From: CAYUWM01 sp964448395
GTDB lineage: Bacteria > Chloroflexota > Dehalococcoidia > E44-bin15
DNA: 26,124 nucleotides
Direction of reading: 5' to 3'
NCBI GenBank assembly: GCA_964448395.1
Contig: CAYUWM010000019.1
Location: 1-26,124, forward strand
The notes under the pieces are model-generated. The model did no database searches. It saw only the letters and a list, made by a program, of their open reading frames with translations, and was not told the origin of the DNA. Made by a program: the position numbers and the translations under genes. This document shows positions 22,751-26,124 of this stretch, piece after piece (positions within the stretch are counted from its first letter, which is position 1; each line of letters begins with the position of its first letter).

Positions 22751-25222
22751 ATGAATGACAATACTGAAGCGATTCGCATGGAAGAATCGGTAGTCGCTTA
22801 TCGCGAGAGAAACAAGGCGGCAGATCGCTGGGCGGCTGGCTATGGGGTTATTGAACACTCTGTGGAAACACAGTACAGGGTATTTAATATGGCGGAAAAT
22901 CTGGCTATCAACGGGGTAAAAGGGGACGGTGTGCCGCTGTTCGATGTGCTACATGCCGCCGATCGTGTAGCCAGCGCTGCTATGTGGGTAGTAGTGCATG
23001 AGACCTATGCCCGCAATGTATATCTGGATGGACGGGATTTGGTTTCTGAAGACTTCAAGCCCAATCCAGAAGGACACACTGGCGGCGCCCTCAATATGGT
23101 TCCCGCATACACCGGCTATATGGCTGTTAATGTTGTCACCGGGGACACTCGCTCGTGGATTATGGGTCAGGGTCACTGCGTCGCCGCTATCGACACGATA
23201 AACCTGCTCCTAGATAACATGACCGAGGCGCATGCCAAACGTTACGCTGTTACTAATGAAGGGCTCACGCGATATGTCCGCGACTTCTATTCCTACCGCT
23301 TAGGGGATGATGGGAGGCAAGACTCGCCATTGGGAAGCCATGTCAACCCCCATACCGCTGGCGGCATGGCCGAAGCTGGCTACCTCGGTTTTGTAGAGCT
23401 GCAGTATGTGCACATGCCACTGCCTGGAGAGCGGCTGGTAGTTTTTCTCAGCGATGGTGCATTTGAAGAGCAGAGGGGTAGTGATTGGGCACCGCGGTGG
23501 TGGCGTGCCGATGACACCGGCTTGGTGACTCCCATCATGATCAACAATGGCCGTCGCATAGACCAGAAAACGACTATGTCGCAGGGGGGCGGCGTAGAAT
23601 GGTTCCTGCAGCACCTTAAACTCAACGGGTTCGATCCCATTGTCTTCGATGGCCGGGATCCGGCAGCCTTTGCCTGGGCTATCTTCGAGATGGAATCACG
23701 CCTCGAAGCCGCCGCTGAGGACATACAAACTAGGGGTGCGAAATATCCGGTGCGCTTGCCGTACGGGATAGCTGTAGCTCCCAAAGGGGCGGGTTTTTAC
23801 GGCGAGGGGACTAACCTGGCGCACAACCTGCCTCTGGGGGCTAATCCCTTCACTGATATCGAAACAGCCCATAATTTTAACGAGAGCGCCCGACGGCTGT
23901 GGGTCCCTTTAGCGGGGCTGAAAGAAAGCATCACGGAATTCCAGCATCATAAAACATCCGGTCGTCCCAAGGAGCGGGAACATCCTTTAACGCAGAGGAA
24001 CGTGCAATTGGAAGAGGTGCCTTCTGTGGTATCCCGCCCCATACCCAATGATAGGAGAGATATGTCGAGATGGACTCGATCATCCCCGATGTCCGCAGTG
24101 GATGCCATGTTCCTCGCTACGGTCAAGGCAAACCCTCATCTGCGGCCGCGGGTGGGCAATCCGGACGAGATGCGCTCAAACCGGCTGATCGAAACCCTCG
24201 AGGCCCTCAAGTTTCGCGTAGCCGATCCAGAACCCGGCATCCCTGAAGACGTGCACGGCTCAGTCATCACCGCACTGAATGAAGAGGCAGTGGCTGCTGC
24301 AGCGTTGGCCAATAAGGGTGGCATTAATCTAATCGCTACCTACGAAGCTTTTGGAACAAAGATGCAGCCGCTGGTGCGTCAGGAGGTGATTTTCGCCAAC
24401 CATTGCAATGAGTTGGGAGCCTGTCAGCAAGGGTGGCTCTCTGTACCGATAATGCTTACCTCAGGTGTTTGGGAGAATGCCAAGAACGAGCTGTCGCACC
24501 AGGATCCATCCATGGCTGAGACAATGTTGGGTGAGCTGTCAGATGTGTCGCGGGTGATGTTTATTGCCGATTACAACACCGCCGCCGTCGTAATGCATAA
24601 CGTGTACCAAACACGGAGGCAGATCTGGACAGTGGTGCTAGCGAAATACGAGGCAGTACCTGACCTGTTTACAGCCGAAGAGGCATCTTGTTTGCTAAAA
24701 CAGGGCGCGGTTCGCCTTGACTGGGCTGGCCATAAAGTGAGTGAGCAGCGACTGGTGCTTACCGCAATTGGTGGCTACCAGCTGGAACAGGTGTTGAAGG
24801 CCTCATTTCGGCTTGCTAGGCATGACATTGCACATTCCGTAGTCTATATGCTGGAGCCCGGTCGGTTTCGCACTCCTCGTAGCAAAGGTGAGCAAGCACA
24901 TGCAGCGCCGGATGACTTTAGGAATGACCTCTATCCGGATTCGGTGCTCGATCGTATTTTTGTAGTTCATACCAGGCCTCATACCATTCTAGGTGTCCTC
25001 CAGCCTATTAATACTGGCAGTGAGCATACCGTTTGTCTAGGCTTTATTGGGCAAGGTGGAACGCTGACCACTTCTGGGATGCTGTTCGTTAACCGATGTA
25101 CTTGGGGCCACATCTTAATCAAGGCTGCAGGGCTGCTTGGTATCCCGCGAGAGGAGTTCCTTACCTCTGAGGAGATCGCAGCTCTGGATGGCAAAGCCAA
25201 CCCAGCAGGGGTGATATTATAA
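22751..25222 (+). CDS. Phosphoketolase-family TPP enzyme (divergent XFP-like)
   Basis: About 823 residues, the usual phosphoketolase length. Family features include EGHTGGALNMVPAY and IMGQGHCVAA (catalytic histidines), HVNPHTAGGMAEAGYLGF, and the TPP/metal segment FLSDGAFEEQRGSDW with a later asparagine (INNGRRID). NELSHQDPSMAE is conserved in the second half. The canonical N-terminal segment (YWRAANYLSVGQIYL type) and the GDGEAETGP motif are altered, so it belongs to a divergent branch, some members of which carry other annotations in databases. Phosphoketolases split xylulose 5-phosphate or fructose 6-phosphate to acetyl phosphate, which fits the adjacent ackA. The ATG at 22751 follows AGGAG; a GTG at 22748 is adjacent. 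Confidence 0.82.
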   Translation: MNDNTEAIRMEESVVAYRERNKAADRWAAGYGVIEHSVETQYRVFNMAENLAINGVKGDGVPLFDVLHAADRVASAAMWVVVHETYARNVYLDGRDLVSEDFKPNPEGHTGGALNMVPAYTGYMAVNVVTGDTRSWIMGQGHCVAAIDTINLLLDNMTEAHAKRYAVTNEGLTRYVRDFYSYRLGDDGRQDSPLGSHVNPHTAGGMAEAGYLGFVELQYVHMPLPGERLVVFLSDGAFEEQRGSDWAPRWWRADDTGLVTPIMINNGRRIDQKTTMSQGGGVEWFLQHLKLNGFDPIVFDGRDPAAFAWAIFEMESRLEAAAEDIQTRGAKYPVRLPYGIAVAPKGAGFYGEGTNLAHNLPLGANPFTDIETAHNFNESARRLWVPLAGLKESITEFQHHKTSGRPKEREHPLTQRNVQLEEVPSVVSRPIPNDRRDMSRWTRSSPMSAVDAMFLATVKANPHLRPRVGNPDEMRSNRLIETLEALKFRVADPEPGIPEDVHGSVITALNEEAVAAAALANKGGINLIATYEAFGTKMQPLVRQEVIFANHCNELGACQQGWLSVPIMLTSGVWENAKNELSHQDPSMAETMLGELSDVSRVMFIADYNTAAVVMHNVYQTRRQIWTVVLAKYEAVPDLFTAEEASCLLKQGAVRLDWAGHKVSEQRLVLTAIGGYQLEQVLKASFRLARHDIAHSVVYMLEPGRFRTPRSKGEQAHAAPDDFRNDLYPDSVLDRIFVVHTRPHTILGVLQPINTGSEHTVCLGFIGQGGTLTTSGMLFVNRCTWGHILIKAAGLLGIPREEFLTSEEIAALDGKANPAGVIL

Positions 25223-25251
25223 GTAGGTGCCTTGTTCACCCGCATACCTAC
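25223..25251 (+). terminator. Possible hairpin after the phosphoketolase gene
   Basis: GTAGGT (25223-25228) and ACCTAC (25246-25251) form a 6-bp stem directly after the stop codon, with an inner GGTG/CACC alternative. No U tract follows, so termination is uncertain. The stretch 25252-25342 shows nothing else I can name. Confidence 0.3.
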
Positions 25252-25342
25252 ATGGAGCATTGAACATTTCATCATTTGTTTAGCTTCCCCAATTACATTG
25301 CCTCTTTTAAAACTAGCTGCATTCTCTCTCTAACTCTTATCT

Positions 25343-25648
25343 TTACATATGGTATAGTATCAATAGATACGTGTATGCCAGCCAACGGAGACAGTTTTTC
25401 TGATTGGGGGCTGTTGTGTACCCCCCCCCACCCCCCACGGGGTGGTCCCGGCACTTCCGGCACTTCTGCAGGGTGATTATGAAGTGCCTGAGGTCATTCG
25501 CGGTGATGGCCGAGATGTCCTTGTCCTCGCCCAGGAAATCGGCGAAGTAGCGCACGCTGGAAGTGATCCACTCGATGGTACGTGGGCTGCGGCCCTTGGC
25601 CTGAGCGCAGATGCGATAAGCTGCCAGCGCGTCGGAGAGTGTAGTCAC
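25343..25648 (-). pseudogene. Truncated tyrosine recombinase (integrase) N-terminal fragment
   Basis: 101 residues from a GTG preceded by GAGGAG. The first 60 or so (TLSDALAAYRICAQAKGRSP, then RTIEWITSSVRYFADFLG and ITANDLRHFIITLQ) match the SAM-like core-binding domain of tyrosine recombinases. The catalytic domain with its R-H-R-Y residues is absent. From about residue 70 the frame crosses a C9-A-C6 tract (glycine run) and continues as unrelated sequence to a TAA. It is therefore broken, or frame-shifted at the homopolymer. It lies about 100 bp from the tRNA-Arg 3' fragment, the usual arrangement of an integrase and its attachment site. Confidence 0.65.
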
Positions 25649-25700
25649 GGCGTTCTCCTCTTGCTGACAGCTTATATCGGGGTCGGGCTTTTGACCATGT

Positions 25701-25724
25701 AAAAAAGCTCGGTTTTTTTCAAGC
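25701..25724 (-). terminator. Terminator downstream of the tRNA-Arg fragment
   Basis: On the minus strand GCTTG (25724-25720), an A-rich 8-nt loop and CGAGC (25711-25707) form a 5-bp stem with one G-U pair, followed directly by TTTTTT (25706-25701). The position, 24 bp after the tRNA 3' end, suits a tRNA terminator. Confidence 0.5.
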
Positions 25725-25747
25725 AGTCGCCCCTCTACGAGTGAAAG

Positions 25748-25789
25748 CGTCCCTGGCTGGATTCGAACCAGCGACCCACTGCTTAGAAG
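25748..25789 (-). pseudogene. 3' fragment of tRNA-Arg(UCU); probable attachment-site core
   Basis: The minus strand shows tRNA positions 32-73: anticodon loop CTTCTAA (UCU anticodon), stem strand GCAGT, variable GGGTC, T-arm GCTGG-TTCGAAT-CCAGC, acceptor strand CAGGGAC and discriminator G. The preceding bases (GTTAC) cannot pair with GCAGT, and no D-arm or 5' acceptor strand is found upstream, so the 5' half is missing. CCA is not encoded. The break at the anticodon loop is where tyrosine recombinases commonly cross over in tRNA genes. Confidence 0.75.
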
Positions 25790-25853
25790 GTAACAACGTT
25801 TTCTTGCTGGTTCTGGGCGCGAAGCTGTATCTGTTCTTGCCGGATCCCCGGAT

Positions 25854-25872
25854 AAAAAACTGCCGAAGCAGT
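25854..25872 (-). terminator. UUCG-tetraloop rho-independent terminator
   Basis: On the minus strand ACTGC, TTCG, GCAGT form a 5-bp stem with the very stable UUCG loop, running into TTTTTT. It closes the small transcription unit that starts near 25932. Confidence 0.75.
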
Positions 25873-25932
25873 GGGTCTTTTCAATGCGCTATCTCTATCG
25901 TTGAGCTCTCCAGATTTGCAGGTGAATCACCT
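25854..25932 (-). ncRNA. Candidate small RNA (about 79 nt) beside the tRNA-Arg fragment
   Basis: A strong promoter (TTGACT, 16 bp, TATAAT) and a UUCG terminator frame roughly 79 nt with no start codon or open frame of note. The 5' end folds into a 7-bp hairpin (GTAGGTG, ATT, CACCTGC, one G-U pair). The 3' part contains GACCCACTGCTT, perfectly complementary to the anticodon-stem/variable-loop segment of the adjacent tRNA-Arg fragment. I do not recognise a known RNA family. The 5' end is estimated from the -10 position. Confidence 0.5.
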
Positions 25933-25938
25933 ACTTTG

Positions 25939-25966
25939 ATTATAATCCTCGGACGTTGAAAGTCAA
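25939..25966 (-). promoter_or_regulatory. Strong sigma70-like promoter of the candidate small RNA
   Basis: On the minus strand TTGACT (25966-25961) and a perfect TATAAT (25944-25939) are 16 bp apart. It could once have been the promoter of the tRNA whose 5' half is lost. Beyond it, 25967-26124 shows no gene I can support. Confidence 0.65.
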
Positions 25967-26124
25967 GATGCACAGGTTATTAGAATGCTATGTTGGTTCT
26001 GTTTGAAGGACTGGGGTTAAGTTAAACAATAAGGTGTTTTGTTCACTTAGCTAAAATCTCCTGCCCCCTTTTTGAACTGCGTCGCCTTCACGCCATATTA
26101 CATTGACACCCTGTCACTGCTAAT

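Noticed and set aside
25741..25959. Plus-strand ORF of 72 residues containing SLAGFEPATHCLEG
   Set aside because: This peptide is the well-known artefact of translating the antisense strand of a tRNA T-arm and anticodon region; the tRNA-Arg fragment explains it.
26103..26124. TTGACA at the right edge, with TGACA/TGTCA arms, as a plus-strand promoter
   Set aside because: The -10 region would lie beyond the window, so it cannot be judged.
1..26124. CRISPR array, complete insertion sequence, rRNA operon or toxin-antitoxin pair
   Set aside because: No regularly spaced repeats, transposase motifs, rRNA sequence or recognisable toxin-antitoxin genes were seen on either strand.

Overview
The window (26,124 bp, moderate GC) looks like the chromosome of an anaerobic, non-photosynthetic Chloroflexota, most likely Dehalococcoidia-like. 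The pointers are a DUF5679-type zinc-ribbon miniprotein, NrpR-type nitrogen repressors (mostly known from archaea), a split archaeal-type glutamate synthase, acetate kinase paired with a phosphoketolase-family enzyme, and a tyrosine-recombinase remnant beside a tRNA fragment. This is inferred from gene content; there is no rRNA or marker phylogeny here.

Layout. Positions 1-1852 hold the tail of a probable HD-GYP protein, a terminator, a 46-residue zinc ribbon with its own promoter, and a PLP-dependent D-cysteine desulfhydrase/ACC deaminase-like enzyme. Positions 1947-6453 (minus strand) are an ammonium-assimilation operon: small unknown protein, amt, PII, glutamine synthetase, NrpR-like regulator. 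Positions 6450-21063 (minus strand) are a long, tightly packed run: four-cluster ferredoxin, hisH, FAD/NAD(P) oxidoreductase, glutamate synthase amidotransferase subunit, hisF, glutamate synthase FMN/Fe-S subunit, glutamate synthase GXGXG subunit, a second NrpR, a GlnR-like orphan response regulator, asnB, carA and carB. A strong promoter lies at the head and a probable internal one before asnB. Positions 21467-25222 (plus strand, divergent) hold ackA and a divergent phosphoketolase-family gene, separated from the nitrogen operon by a 400-bp region rich in repeats. Positions 25223-26124 are a mobile-element scar: an integrase N-terminal fragment ending at a C9-A-C6 tract, the 3' part of a tRNA-Arg(UCU), and a promoter-to-terminator unit that looks like a small RNA gene.

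How it works together. Amt and PII handle ammonium entry and sensing, GlnA makes glutamine, and the glutamine-dependent enzymes GltS, HisHF, AsnB and CarAB spend its amide nitrogen. Three regulators of two unrelated families sit inside the loci they probably control. The best new signal is a four-box array of GTAAC/GAAAA motifs in exact 11-bp phase upstream of the amt-glnA operon. It matches the actinobacterial GlnR box, and a GlnR-like protein with a degenerate receiver is encoded 6 kb away. A near-match to the methanogen NrpR operator lies over the predicted start of the glutamate synthase operon. Together this suggests a bacterial nitrogen circuit combining GlnR-type activation with NrpR-type repression.
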